This document shows, piece by piece, positions 24,996 to 34,693 of a DNA stretch of 58,672 nt (position 1 is its first letter; each line of letters begins with the position of its first letter). The notes beneath the pieces were generated by a model, which was not told the DNA's origin, did no database searches, and was given only the letters and a program-made list of their open reading frames with translations. Source of the stretch: Rheinheimera sediminis (GTDB lineage: Bacteria > Pseudomonadota > Gammaproteobacteria > Enterobacterales > Alteromonadaceae); assembly GCF_004005375.1 (NCBI RefSeq), contig NZ_RZUF01000019.1, positions 45,599-104,270 of the forward strand, in the 5' to 3' direction. Position numbers and translations under genes: made by a program.

Positions 24996-27232
24996 CAAGC
25001 AGGAACAGCTGCTAACTTGGGTTTTTGTTGTTTCTGTTGTTTTAAGAACAAACCAAATTCCTGAGCTGACAAAGCTTTGCTGTAAAAATACCCCTGAATA
25101 ATCTCACAGCGCAGTTGTTTCAGCTGTTGCAGCTGCTCTGCATGTTCTACCCCTTCGGCAACAACAGTCAGATTAAGGTTGTGTGCTATGGTGACTATAG
25201 TGTCTACCATATTGCGGCCTCTGGCTGTGTTCATATCGTCGATAAAAGCTTTATCTATTTTCAATGTGTTCAGTGGGAACTGCTTTAGATAGGCTAAAGA
25301 TGAGTAGCCAGTACCAAAGTCATCCATAGCTAAATGAATGCCCCGAGCCCTTAGTTTTTTCATGGTATCTATGGCTAAGGTCGGCGACTGCATTACTGTG
25401 CCCTCAGTGATTTCTAGCTCAAGGTGATAAGACGGCAGTTCTGAGCGTCGCAAAATATCGTCTATCTGCTCACACAAGAATGGCAGCATAAATTGCTTGG
25501 CGGATAAATTGACTGCAACACGGCCATGAAACAGGCCCATATCTATCCAGCGTTTAACATCTTCACAGGTTTTTTGCAGAACTACTTCGCCAATCTCCAG
25601 AATTTGACCTGTCTCTTCTGCGACAGGAATAAAAGCAGCCGGGCTTATTAAGCCTTTTTTTGGTGTAATAAAACGAACCAAGGCCTCCATACCCACCAAC
25701 TGCCCAGTAACTATGTCCATCTTTGGCTGATAATAAACAGTGAAATAATCTTCTTTTAAACCATGACGGATCAGGTTTTCTACCTGTAAACGTTTGACCG
25801 CCAGTTTATTCATGGAGTCATTAAAAAACAGATACCGGTTGGCCCCTTCATTTTTGGCGTGGTACATGGCGGTATCGGCGTTTCGCAATAGCGCCTGAGG
25901 GTCGTGGCCATCTTCCGGATAAAGTACTATGCCTATACTGCTGGTGATGGCTAATTCATGTTGTTCGATAAAAAATGGCAGATTAATTTGTTTTAGTAAA
26001 TCTTTGGCCAGACTGGTGATGTTATGAATATCATTGGTGTTTTCAAGCAGTACGGCGAACTCATCCCCACCCAAACGGTATAACTTGGCTTTAAAGCGGA
26101 TAAAATGACTTAAACGTTCAGATAGCTTACACAGCAGAGTATCACCCAGTTCATGACCCAAAGAGTCGTTTATTTTTTTGAAGTTGTCTAAGTCGAACAC
26201 CAAAAGCGCATGCTCCACTTTTTCACGCACTGACTGGGTTAAATGACTGGAAAAACGAGCCCGGTTTGGCAAGCCTGTCAGAGTGTCAGTGTCCGCCAAA
26301 CGATTCAGTTCTGCTTCTCTTTTCTTTCGATCACTGATGTCAGAAACTACGCCAACAAATTGCTGTACCTGACCTTGCTCATCCTTGATCACATCAAAAC
26401 TGAGTTCAGCTTGAAACAACTCACCGTTATGCCTTTTGTCTTCAATTTCGCCAGCCCAATACCCCTGCTCCAGTAAAGCCTGGCGGATTTCGTGTAAAAA
26501 GCGGGCAGGGTAGAGGCAAAGCTCAAAAACGTTATTTAGCACGGACTCGCGACTTTTGCCCGTCATGGTGACAAAGGCAGGGTTGACCTCTAGCAAAGAA
26601 AAATTAGTATCACAGACCATCACCGCATCAGAGATGTTGTCTAAGCAACGTGCGAACAAGCTTAGGCGCTCTTCGGTTTCTTTTAATTGCTGAATATTTT
26701 TTAAGGTACCTGTCATTCTGATCGCTTGACCTTGCTCGTTCAGTTGCACCACTTTGCCTCTGTCGAGTACCCAAAGCCACTGACCATTGGCTGCTTTGAT
26801 GCGATAACTGGCTTCAAATATCGGAGTCATGCCATGCATATGTTGTTGCAATGAACTAGTGACTCTCTCTACATCTTGTGGATGGATTTCAGAACGATTG
26901 GGTGGAAACTGTTGGCTATCGCCAGGTTGTTCAAGGGGTTGATGCCAGGAGCTTGAACGGTATAATTGACCGGCCTGCATGTCCCAGTCCCAAAGCTCAT
27001 CACCGCTACCCCACAAAGATAGCCGCAAACGTTCTTCACTTTGCTCAAGTTTAGTCTGATAGCGGCGCATCCTTACTATGCTCAGGTGAGCCAGAGTTAA
27101 TGCAACAATCGAAAGGACTGAGATAATGGTCAATACGTAAGGCTGCAACTGCTCCCAGCCTGCGGCATACGCAGGCAAAGGTGCAGTGAGAACAAGGCTA
27201 AATGCCAAAGAAAAAACAGGAGTAAGGCGCAC
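24995..27232 (-). CDS. PAS-GGDEF-EAL bifunctional c-di-GMP enzyme
   Basis: A 745-residue membrane signalling protein. Order: signal-like segment 1-23, membrane segment about 31-52, PAS domains at about 70-185 and 190-302, GGDEF domain with intact GGDEF at 388-392, and EAL domain with intact EAL at 516-518. The EAL domain keeps ITEGTVM, DDFGTGYSS, KIDKAFI and AEGVE, so phosphodiesterase activity is likely. No RxxD inhibitory site precedes the GGDEF. Whether it makes or breaks c-di-GMP in vivo cannot be read off. The start is a GTG without a clear Shine-Dalgarno, so the N-terminus is less sure. It converges on maoP. Confidence 0.9.
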   Translation of the reverse strand: MRLTPVFSLAFSLVLTAPLPAYAAGWEQLQPYVLTIISVLSIVALTLAHLSIVRMRRYQTKLEQSEERLRLSLWGSGDELWDWDMQAGQLYRSSSWHQPLEQPGDSQQFPPNRSEIHPQDVERVTSSLQQHMHGMTPIFEASYRIKAANGQWLWVLDRGKVVQLNEQGQAIRMTGTLKNIQQLKETEERLSLFARCLDNISDAVMVCDTNFSLLEVNPAFVTMTGKSRESVLNNVFELCLYPARFLHEIRQALLEQGYWAGEIEDKRHNGELFQAELSFDVIKDEQGQVQQFVGVVSDISDRKKREAELNRLADTDTLTGLPNRARFSSHLTQSVREKVEHALLVFDLDNFKKINDSLGHELGDTLLCKLSERLSHFIRFKAKLYRLGGDEFAVLLENTNDIHNITSLAKDLLKQINLPFFIEQHELAITSSIGIVLYPEDGHDPQALLRNADTAMYHAKNEGANRYLFFNDSMNKLAVKRLQVENLIRHGLKEDYFTVYYQPKMDIVTGQLVGMEALVRFITPKKGLISPAAFIPVAEETGQILEIGEVVLQKTCEDVKRWIDMGLFHGRVAVNLSAKQFMLPFLCEQIDDILRRSELPSYHLELEITEGTVMQSPTLAIDTMKKLRARGIHLAMDDFGTGYSSLAYLKQFPLNTLKIDKAFIDDMNTARGRNMVDTIVTIAHNLNLTVVAEGVEHAEQLQQLKQLRCEIIQGYFYSKALSAQEFGLFLKQQKQQKPKLAAVPA

Positions 27233-27286
27233 AGTAAGACTTTTTTAATTTATGTTATTTCACGTTAACGAAAGTTGTCAGGACTG

Positions 27287-30058
27287 TCAAAGCCATTCCG
27301 ACAATAAAGGTAATTTCTCTAATAAATTGAACGGGTTTTGTTCAGTCAAATGGCTATGGTCAGGCTTATCCCCCGTAGCCAGAAAAATAGCATCATAGTC
27401 TGGCGCCAACAGTTGGTAAAAAAATGCGATAAAATCAGTCAGGCTTAATTGCTCTAACGCCTGTTCAATTTGCCCGTTTAAGTCAAATTGATGATCACCT
27501 TGACCAATTGCCAGCCACAAACGTTTAGCTCTGGCGCCCAGGCTGCTGTCGCGTTCTTTTATTTGCGTTGACAAGCCTTGTTTCATCTGCACAAATTCCT
27601 CTTCATCCAGCGCTTCAAGCTCTGACAAAAAGTTTTTGTAAAAAGCCAAGGTGGCTTGGTACAAATCGGCACATGATGCCGAAGGGCTTTGAATATAAAA
27701 AGCGATACCGGGTAACAGGTTCATAGGCACATAACCAGTGCCCACCAGATAGCCCAACTGCTGCTCAGTGCGCAACACATGGAAATATTCCGGAGAGAGT
27801 AAATGATTTGCCAACATAAAAAGCGCCATATCCACAGGCCGCTTTTGCCGTGATGGTAAGTAAATCACCAGTGCCTGATCACTGTGTTCAACAGGCACCT
27901 TGACCCAGACAGGCCCTATACCCTCTGTGTTATAACGCTGGCGAGGCAAAGCTTCACCCTGTAGTTGTTCTGCAAGCCAAGACCTTAAAGACTGACTTAA
28001 CTGTTCTGCGTCCTCTTTACGCCAGTTACCCAGCATAAAAGCGTCCAGATGGACTTGTTTCAGCAGTTGTTGATGAAACTGTTTGAAAGCGCTGAAACTT
28101 TGTTGCTGTAACGCCTCTGCCAGTTGATCAATATCTGGGTTCAAAGGCTGTAACAAGGAGGACAGCTGGCTGAATAATTTGGACACAGGTTTATTTTTGC
28201 TATGGTTTTGCCAGTGTCGTATCAACTGACGTTTGATTTCATCAAAACGCAGCTCATCAAATGGACAAAAGCACATCTGCCCCAATAAGTCAGAAACCAG
28301 TTTAATTTGATTTCCAGCTAATCCGCTGCTGTGCAAGCTGATGCCATTGTGTTGTACGTGCAAATGATAAGTCAGGCCCGCTGTTGTCGCCGCATAAAAA
28401 CTTTCGTTGATTTGATCCTGAAACAACTCTAGCCATAAACGGCTGCAGGCCATTTGAGCGACAGAACCAATGCAATTGGGTAAATTCAACTGAACAAAAA
28501 TATGACCTTTCGGTGTTTTAAAGTCGGTATCTGCTTTAAACCACAACTTAAAGCCACTTTCCTTCGCCATTAAAACCGGCTTGGTCATATGATCAGCTTC
28601 TTCCAACAAGTTTAGTTGTGTTACCAGGTAAGGATTACTTTGTGGCAAATGACTGCCTGCTGGCACCTGAGCCTGCAAATAGGCTTGTAACTGGATTGGT
28701 TGGAGTGGTTGCACGCTGTATGGGGTTTGATACCAGCGAGCTTCACGATTGGCCTGAATTTCAGGCGCAATAAACATCACTCTCATATTATCAGGCCTGA
28801 AAAACTGCAATAGTTCCCGGTACAAGGGATCTGGTGGCAGATCCATCCTGTAATCGCCGTAGACATAATCATCCACTGGATAATGCTGCATATTCACCGA
28901 CAAGTCGCAGGCTCCCTGCAGCGCAGTGCTCGGTTCCTGATACAAGTAGCTCCATTGCACTAAACGTTGACGCTCCAAAAACAGCTGATGTGGAAATGGC
29001 GATTGACGAAGTAGCTGCAACTGACCAAACAAAGTTTCGATGATTTGTTCTTTGGCAAGGACCCCTTGCTCTGTTAACTCAAATGATAAGGTGAAATCCT
29101 TATAGTTACTGCCATCTATGCCACCACCCGCACTTAGCTGATTGACCCAGCCTTTGTCCTTTGTATAGGCGAGTAAAGAACCCGGACCTTCATCCCCTAA
29201 TAAATGCGCCAAAAAAGAGATCAGCTTGTATTTATACCAAGGCTGGATGTCCGGCAACGCGAAGCTGGCAACGAGCCGTTGGCTAAATTTATGTGGAGCT
29301 ATGTCTAATTGCAGAGCTTGATGTTCATCCAGATACAAAGGTTGCGATAATGAGGCTTTTGCGCTGACATCATTAGGTAAGGTTTCGAAGTATCGGTGAA
29401 CCAGCTGTTCCAGTTGTTGCAAAGGTAATGGTGATACCAGGCATAAAGTCATACGACGGGCGCCGTATTGCTCTTTGAAAAACTGCTGAACAGCCTGTTG
29501 CAGGCTTTGTTCTGGTGTATCGCACAAGGTCAACAAATTGCCCACAGAAAACTTGGCAAAAGGGTGGGCTGGATTCACAGTTTCTTTGTGTACCTGATAG
29601 ATGCGTCTGCTGTCGTCTTTTAACTTAAGTGAAAACTCAGCTTCAATAGCCTGGCGCTCTTTTTCAATGTAATCAGCGTGAAACAGCGGGGCTCGAAACA
29701 TGTCAGAAAATCTGTCAAGGGCCTGTTCAAAGTAATCTGTGTCTATGTCGAAAAAGAAACTGCTATGTTCAGTGCCTGTCCAGGCATTGTGACTGCCACC
29801 ATGATGATTAATAAAATGCTGATAGTCACCGGCATCCGGATACTTTTCCGTGCCTAAAAAAAGCATGTGCTCCAAAAAGTGGGCTAAACCCTGGCGCTCT
29901 GCCGGATCATCAAAGTGTCCGACATTGATGGTCAGAGCTGCTGCACTTTTTTCTGCATCTTGTTGATGCACTAAGAGCACGGGCAGTTGGTTCGATAAAT
30001 TCAATGCCAAATACTGACGTTTATCGTTAGGGCTTTGCATTAACTGGCTTTTTTTCAA
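27287..30058 (-). CDS. M16A insulinase-family zinc metallopeptidase
   Basis: A 923-residue protein of the insulysin/pitrilysin type. Zinc motif HFLEH occupies residues 60-64 (inverted HxxEH), with the distal Glu in the ERQAIEAEFSLK segment about 78 residues later. The four-domain clamshell length agrees with the family. It degrades medium-sized peptides. There is no signal peptide, unlike periplasmic E. coli pitrilysin, so it is probably cytoplasmic. The start is TTG at 30058, chosen because GAGG lies 6 nt upstream; an ATG six codons later (30040) has no ribosome site. It is followed by the GGDEF-EAL gene 54 bp downstream, possibly co-transcribed. Confidence 0.88.
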   Translation of the reverse strand: MKKSQLMQSPNDKRQYLALNLSNQLPVLLVHQQDAEKSAAALTINVGHFDDPAERQGLAHFLEHMLFLGTEKYPDAGDYQHFINHHGGSHNAWTGTEHSSFFFDIDTDYFEQALDRFSDMFRAPLFHADYIEKERQAIEAEFSLKLKDDSRRIYQVHKETVNPAHPFAKFSVGNLLTLCDTPEQSLQQAVQQFFKEQYGARRMTLCLVSPLPLQQLEQLVHRYFETLPNDVSAKASLSQPLYLDEHQALQLDIAPHKFSQRLVASFALPDIQPWYKYKLISFLAHLLGDEGPGSLLAYTKDKGWVNQLSAGGGIDGSNYKDFTLSFELTEQGVLAKEQIIETLFGQLQLLRQSPFPHQLFLERQRLVQWSYLYQEPSTALQGACDLSVNMQHYPVDDYVYGDYRMDLPPDPLYRELLQFFRPDNMRVMFIAPEIQANREARWYQTPYSVQPLQPIQLQAYLQAQVPAGSHLPQSNPYLVTQLNLLEEADHMTKPVLMAKESGFKLWFKADTDFKTPKGHIFVQLNLPNCIGSVAQMACSRLWLELFQDQINESFYAATTAGLTYHLHVQHNGISLHSSGLAGNQIKLVSDLLGQMCFCPFDELRFDEIKRQLIRHWQNHSKNKPVSKLFSQLSSLLQPLNPDIDQLAEALQQQSFSAFKQFHQQLLKQVHLDAFMLGNWRKEDAEQLSQSLRSWLAEQLQGEALPRQRYNTEGIGPVWVKVPVEHSDQALVIYLPSRQKRPVDMALFMLANHLLSPEYFHVLRTEQQLGYLVGTGYVPMNLLPGIAFYIQSPSASCADLYQATLAFYKNFLSELEALDEEEFVQMKQGLSTQIKERDSSLGARAKRLWLAIGQGDHQFDLNGQIEQALEQLSLTDFIAFFYQLLAPDYDAIFLATGDKPDHSHLTEQNPFNLLEKLPLLSEWL

Positions 30059-30194
30059 TTTATGCCTCGTGACAGGAACCCTGAAAATACAGAATGCGAG
30101 GGTTCATCATAGCGATTAGGAATATAATAACGCAATTTTATGCTTTATTAGCAGTTACTGTCGGCCGTAACTTTCATTATCATAGCGCACTCTT

Positions 30195-30211
30195 TTCGCG
30201 AGCGTCGCGAA
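30195..30211. promoter_or_regulatory. Perfect palindrome TTCGCGA-GCG-TCGCGAA upstream of sixA
   Basis: A 17-bp GC-rich inverted repeat set in an AT-rich divergent region, 20 bp before the sixA ATG. It may be an operator for sixA and/or the divergent M16 peptidase gene, or a leader hairpin. No known regulator recognised. Confidence 0.4.
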
Positions 30212-30230
30212 GTTGTAACTGGTAGCAACA

Positions 30231-30722
30231 ATGGTAAATTTGGTTATTATGCGGCACGGTGAAGCTGAACCGCAGTACTTGAGCGACAGTGAACGACAAT
30301 TAACAGCAGCAGGTCAGGCCGAAGTCAGTCAAATGGCTGAGTGGCTGCTCCACCACTATAGTGCATTTGACCGGATTTTCTCCAGCCCTTATCGTCGGAC
30401 TGCTCAAACTGCGGCACTTTTGGTGTCTCATGGGCTGACAAACCAGGCTGCTGAGCTAAATACAGATCTGGTGCCTGAGGGAAATGCACAGCTAGTGGTC
30501 GATTTTCTCGACGTGCTGTACGCAGAAAATCCTGAAGCCAAAATAGTGCTGGTCTCTCATATGCCGCTGGTGAGCTTTTTGGTTGAAGCTTTAACCCGCA
30601 GTGGACAGACGCCAATCTTTGACACTGCAGGTATGGCTTGCATTTGTTACCATCAACATAAAGGGGGTATAAAAGAATATGCCTGCCCAAGCCTGATCGA
30701 GCGGGTTAAGTCGGTGTCCTGA
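30231..30722 (+). CDS. sixA: Phosphohistidine phosphatase SixA
   Basis: A 163-residue histidine phosphatase (RHG superfamily). Catalytic Arg8-His9-Gly10 in MRHGEA, the phosphate-binding Arg in SSPYRRTAQT (55-56), and His110 in VSHMP. SixA dephosphorylates phosphohistidine on the nitrogen PTS protein PtsP/NPr pathway in E. coli. The sixA-fadJ-fadI-smrB neighbourhood is conserved in enterics; here fadIJ has moved away within the window but smrB, prmB and aroC remain adjacent. It converges on smrB with a 17-bp coding overlap. An all-GC 7-bp hairpin (30746-30767) inside smrB could serve as its 3' end. Confidence 0.92.
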   Translation: MVNLVIMRHGEAEPQYLSDSERQLTAAGQAEVSQMAEWLLHHYSAFDRIFSSPYRRTAQTAALLVSHGLTNQAAELNTDLVPEGNAQLVVDFLDVLYAENPEAKIVLVSHMPLVSFLVEALTRSGQTPIFDTAGMACICYHQHKGGIKEYACPSLIERVKSVS

Positions 30723-31242
30723 GTAACACCAGTAAAGCACCATCCCGGCCCCATTCGGTAGGGGCCGTATGAAAAGCCCGTACATTGGGGTGCTGCACCA
30801 ACCAGTTGGGTACTCTTTTTGCCAGAATACCCAGTCCTTTGCCATGAACCACACAAGCGCAATTAAAATGCTGTTGCTCGCAATAAGCCAATAAACCAGA
30901 CAATTCGGTTTTGGCTTGTTGTTGGGTTAAACCATGTAAATCCAACACTACGGCTGGGCGGAATTCGCCTCTTTTTAATTGACGGGCTAAAGTGGGGTCA
31001 TCACCTGTCTGGACAAAAGCCAGAGTCTGGCTATCGCTGAAAAAGCCTTCATATTGGTCGGAAAAGTAAAACAAATGGCTATCTGGACTGCTATTTGTTA
31101 AAGTTGCGGCCATTCTGACCTTGCCGGGTTGGCGGGCAAAAGGTATCTTGTCCTGCTGCAAGGGGCGTGCGCCTGTCACCGAATCTCGGAACAGCTGCTT
31201 TTCATCATCAGGAAGATCTGGAACTGGTGTTTTTTTTCGCAT
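30706..31242 (-). CDS. smrB: SmrB ribosome-rescue endonuclease
   Basis: A 178-residue Smr-domain protein. The N-terminal half carries a motif for ribosome contact in family members. The Smr domain (about 97-176) has DLHG at 101-104 and HGKG at 133-136, the catalytic signatures. SmrB cleaves mRNA between collided ribosomes, enabling rescue. The ATG at 31242 starts a basic, Lys/Arg-rich N-terminus. It is divergent from prmB (35-bp gap) as in E. coli, and overlaps sixA tail-to-tail. Confidence 0.9.
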   Translation of the reverse strand: MRKKTPVPDLPDDEKQLFRDSVTGARPLQQDKIPFARQPGKVRMAATLTNSSPDSHLFYFSDQYEGFFSDSQTLAFVQTGDDPTLARQLKRGEFRPAVVLDLHGLTQQQAKTELSGLLAYCEQQHFNCACVVHGKGLGILAKRVPNWLVQHPNVRAFHTAPTEWGRDGALLVLLRTPT

Positions 31243-31277
31243 GCCCGAAGTCTAACCAATCACTAGAGTAAAACACA

Positions 31278-32225
31278 ATGACAGAGCATCAAAGCAGCCA
31301 TCTGACTGCGGAAATTATAGACGAAGCCATCCGCGAGCTGCATTCCATTCACGACTGGTTACGCTGGTCTGTCAGTCAGTTTAACAAAGCCCACATCTAT
31401 TTTGGCCATGGTACTGATAATCCATGGGATGAGGCGGCCTTGCTGCTGGCGCACAGTTTGGATATGGCGCGTATTACTGAAAACCTGTTGTCACTGCGCA
31501 TGACCAGCACCGAAGCCAAAGTCTTTTGCGATTTGTTGCTGCAACGCATTGAACAACGTATTCCGGCTGCTTATTTAACTCAGCAAGCCTTTTTCTGTGG
31601 TTTGAGTTTTTATGTCGACGAGCGGGTGTTAGTGCCACGTTCTCCTATAGGCGAGCTGATTAACCGAAGCTTCGAGCCTTGGTTTAAAGCGCAAAAACCA
31701 GCCCGTATTTTAGATTTATGCACCGGCTCTGGATGTATTGCTATTGCCTGCGCTAAGCAATTTCCTGATGCCGAAGTGGATGCATTAGATATCAGTGAAG
31801 ATGCACTCGACGTGGCTATTTTTAATATCGAGCAGCATGAGCTGGAACATCAGGTATTTCCGATGTTGTCTGATGGTTATGATGCGATCAAAGGCCAGAC
31901 CTACGATTTGATCGTGACTAACCCGCCCTATGTTGATGCTGAAGATATGGCTGACTTGCCAGATGAATACCATCATGAGCCTGAATTAGGTTTAGCCTCT
32001 GGTCAGGATGGTTTAGAGCTGACACGCCGCATTTTGTCTGAAGCCGCAGAACATTTAAATGATGGTGGCTGGCTGATTTGTGAAGTAGGTAACAGCATGG
32101 TCGCACTGCAAGAGCAATATCCGGATCTGCCTTTGCAATGGTTGGAGTTTGAACGTGGTGGTTTGGGCGTATTTGCCATCAGCAAAACCGATTTAGTAAA
32201 ACATCAGGATAGTTTTTCAGCTTAA
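31278..32225 (+). CDS. prmB: Ribosomal protein uL3 glutamine methyltransferase PrmB
   Basis: A 315-residue class I SAM-dependent methyltransferase that methylates a glutamine side chain of ribosomal protein L3. SAM-binding motif [11 protein letters not shown] lies at 146-155, and the glutamine-binding NPPY at 215-218. An N-terminal helical substrate domain precedes it. It is close in length to E. coli PrmB (about 310). It lies 36 bp upstream of aroC, in the same conserved order as in enterics, probably an operon. Confidence 0.93.
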   Translation: MTEHQSSHLTAEIIDEAIRELHSIHDWLRWSVSQFNKAHIYFGHGTDNPWDEAALLLAHSLDMARITENLLSLRMTSTEAKVFCDLLLQRIEQRIPAAYLTQQAFFCGLSFYVDERVLVPRSPIGELINRSFEPWFKAQKPARILDLCTGSGCIAIACAKQFPDAEVDALDISEDALDVAIFNIEQHELEHQVFPMLSDGYDAIKGQTYDLIVTNPPYVDAEDMADLPDEYHHEPELGLASGQDGLELTRRILSEAAEHLNDGGWLICEVGNSMVALQEQYPDLPLQWLEFERGGLGVFAISKTDLVKHQDSFSA

Positions 32226-32261
32226 TTAGTCAGAACAGATAATAAGATTCAGGAGTAGAAG

Positions 32262-33359
32262 ATGTCGGGTAACTCTATAGGTCAACTGTTTAAAGTGACC
32301 ACCTTTGGTGAAAGCCATGGCCCCGCTATTGGTGGCATAGTGGATGGCCTGCCGCCCGGCTTAAAGCTCGATTTGGAACAAATTCAGCTTGAACTGGATA
32401 GACGCAAACCCGGCACTTCGCGTTACACCACAGCGCGTCGCGAAGACGATATTGTCAAAATCTTATCTGGAGTATTTGAGGGTGTCAGTACAGGCGCATC
32501 CATAGGTTTATTGATTGAAAATACCGATCAGCGCTCACAGGACTATTCAGCGATTAAGGACCTGTTCCGTCCGGGGCACGCCGATTACACCTATTGGCAT
32601 AAATTTGGTATCCGAGATTACCGTGGTGGCGGCCGCTCTTCAGCCCGTGAAACTGCGGTGCGTGTCGCAGCTGGTGCCATTGCCAAGCAGTACTTAAAAG
32701 CCAAGTTTGGCATCGAAATTCGTGGTTATCTGGCCCAACTTGGTCCTGTTAAAGCGCAGAAGCTGGATTGGGCTCAGGTCGAGCAAAACGCCTTTTTTTG
32801 CCCTGATGTCGATGTAGTTGAGCAGTTAGATGAGTATATGCGTCAACTGAAAAAAGACGGTGACTCAGTCGGTGCTCGTATTAACGTAGTGGCTTCCGGT
32901 GTGCCTGTGGGGTGGGGCGAGCCAGTGTTTGACCGCATTGATGCCGATATAGCCCATGCCATGATGAGTATTAATGCCGTCAAAGCAGTCGAGATTGGCG
33001 ATGGTTTTGCTGTAGTAGAACAGCGCGGCTCGACTCATCGCGATGAGCTGCGTTTAGCTGGCTTTAGTGCCAACCATGCGGGCGGTACTTTAGGTGGCAT
33101 TACGTCGGGCCAGGATATTAACGTCAGTATTGCGTTAAAACCTACGTCCAGTATCAGCATTCCAGGTCAAACTATTACCACTAGTGGTGAAGAAACAGAG
33201 ATGATCACCAAGGGCAGACACGACCCTTGTGTCGGCATTCGTGCTGTACCTATCGCTGAGGCGATGCTGGCGATAGTACTGATGGATCATTTTCTGCGCC
33301 ACAGAGCACAAAATGCGGATGTGGTTGTCACAACACCGGATATAGCAAGGCAGCCGTAA
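32262..33359 (+). CDS. aroC: Chorismate synthase AroC
   Basis: A 365-residue FMN-dependent enzyme converting 5-enolpyruvylshikimate-3-phosphate to chorismate, the last step of the common aromatic pathway. Family signatures are [29 protein letters not shown] and [15 protein letters not shown]. The start ATG at 32262 has AGGAG 6 nt upstream. It follows prmB in the same direction, and a hairpin terminator lies 20 bp after the stop. Confidence 0.96.
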   Translation: MSGNSIGQLFKVTTFGESHGPAIGGIVDGLPPGLKLDLEQIQLELDRRKPGTSRYTTARREDDIVKILSGVFEGVSTGASIGLLIENTDQRSQDYSAIKDLFRPGHADYTYWHKFGIRDYRGGGRSSARETAVRVAAGAIAKQYLKAKFGIEIRGYLAQLGPVKAQKLDWAQVEQNAFFCPDVDVVEQLDEYMRQLKKDGDSVGARINVVASGVPVGWGEPVFDRIDADIAHAMMSINAVKAVEIGDGFAVVEQRGSTHRDELRLAGFSANHAGGTLGGITSGQDINVSIALKPTSSISIPGQTITTSGEETEMITKGRHDPCVGIRAVPIAEAMLAIVLMDHFLRHRAQNADVVVTTPDIARQP

Positions 33360-33377
33360 CGGTTTGAGATAGAATAG

Positions 33378-33413
33378 AAACGTCGCTTAACGCGGCGTTT
33401 TGTTTTTTTACAT
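33378..33413 (+). terminator. Terminator of prmB-aroC
   Basis: A 9-bp stem AAACGTCGC/GCGGCGTTT (one T-G pair) with loop TTAAC, then TTGTTTTTTTA. 19 bp after the aroC stop. Confidence 0.85.
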
Positions 33414-33450
33414 CGTAGTGATGTACTTTTAATTTTGTAGTGGAAATCTG

Positions 33451-34614
33451 ATGAAACTTGCCACCACCCCAGCTTTGGGCCTCGCTTACTTTGCTTATTT
33501 TGCCGTATTGGGCATTTTTGTTCCTTATCTGCCGATGTTTCTTGATGGTCGTGGTTTTAATTCTCACGACATAGGCTTGCTGCTGGCAATAGTCACCACC
33601 AGCCGGATTATTGGCCCTAGCCTCTGGGCTATGGTGGTAGAGCGCAAAGGCGACCCTATCAGTGTGATGCGTTTTGGCGCTGTGCTCGCATCCATTGGCT
33701 GGCTGAGCAGTTACGTTGATTTTGGCTATTGGCCTCTGGTATTGGGTTTGGGATTATTCAGCTTATTCTGGACTGCGATTTTGCCACAGCTGGAGGTCAG
33801 CGCTTTTCATTATCTGAACAACGACAGCACTGTGTACGGTCGTGTCCGCAGTTTTGGTAGTGTCGGCTACATCGTTGTTGTGATGCTGGGTGGGCTGCTG
33901 CTGCAACATTTTGGCTCAGAGTTTTTGCCTTGGGGGGCCACTGTGTTTTTGGCACTGCTGCTTGGAACTTTGTTTCTACTGCCGTCGTTTACCTTAAAAA
34001 ATACTGAAGGACAGGAGTCTATTCGTTTCAGAACTCTGTTTAAGCATCCGGTGTTTTTACGTTTTATGGCGGCCACTTTTTTAATGCAAATCAGCTTTGC
34101 ACCTTTTTATGGTTTCTTTATTTTGTATTGCCGCGACTTAGGTTACAGCGGTGTGACTTCAGGAATGATGATCGCACTGGCGGTGTTGGCAGAAATTATT
34201 GCGTTTTTCTACGCCGGTAAAGTATTAAACCGTTTTAGTTATAGAGTGTTACTAACCTTTTGTTATGGCCTGACCATAGTACGCTGGTTGATTGTGGCTT
34301 ATTTGGCAGAACACTGGTATTGGCTGGCTTTTAGTATGTTATTCCACGCCGCCAGTTTTGCATTGGCTCACAGCTGCGCTATGCAGTTTATTCAGAGCTT
34401 TTTTGCACCAGCGCAGCGTAGCCGTGGTCAGGCTTTGTATGCAGGTGTAGTGTATGGCGGCGGTGGTGCTATTGGCGCTTATTGTGCCGGCGTACTATGG
34501 GCTGATGGACCTGGCGCTACTTTAACTTTTGTCAGTGCTGCAGTGGCGGCTTTAGGCGCCACCTTAATGGCCTTTTCTTTGCCAAAAACCTTGCGTCAAC
34601 CGCAAAACCTTTAG
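33451..34614 (+). CDS. HcaT/LacY-like MFS transporter
   Basis: A 387-residue inner-membrane protein with about 12 hydrophobic segments. It looks like the MFS_1_like group that includes the 3-phenylpropionate transporter HcaT. GDPISVMRFGA after the second helix and YGRVRSFGSVGYIV near helix 5 fit that group. The substrate cannot be inferred; no aromatic catabolic genes lie nearby. It sits between aroC and an ATP-NAD kinase family gene, probably with its own transcript since a terminator precedes it. Confidence 0.8.
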   Translation: MKLATTPALGLAYFAYFAVLGIFVPYLPMFLDGRGFNSHDIGLLLAIVTTSRIIGPSLWAMVVERKGDPISVMRFGAVLASIGWLSSYVDFGYWPLVLGLGLFSLFWTAILPQLEVSAFHYLNNDSTVYGRVRSFGSVGYIVVVMLGGLLLQHFGSEFLPWGATVFLALLLGTLFLLPSFTLKNTEGQESIRFRTLFKHPVFLRFMAATFLMQISFAPFYGFFILYCRDLGYSGVTSGMMIALAVLAEIIAFFYAGKVLNRFSYRVLLTFCYGLTIVRWLIVAYLAEHWYWLAFSMLFHAASFALAHSCAMQFIQSFFAPAQRSRGQALYAGVVYGGGGAIGAYCAGVLWADGPGATLTFVSAAVAALGATLMAFSLPKTLRQPQNL

Positions 34615-34693
34615 CGCAGTAGTGAGTTCCTGCTGGGCATTGCAGGTGTAAAAGGCTACAATGCGGCGTTTTTTTTACGCTGTAGAGGGTGTT

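Noticed and set aside
30713-30730. Hairpin GGTGT/ACACC at the sixA stop
   Set aside because: 5-bp stem and 8-nt loop are too weak to call a terminator.
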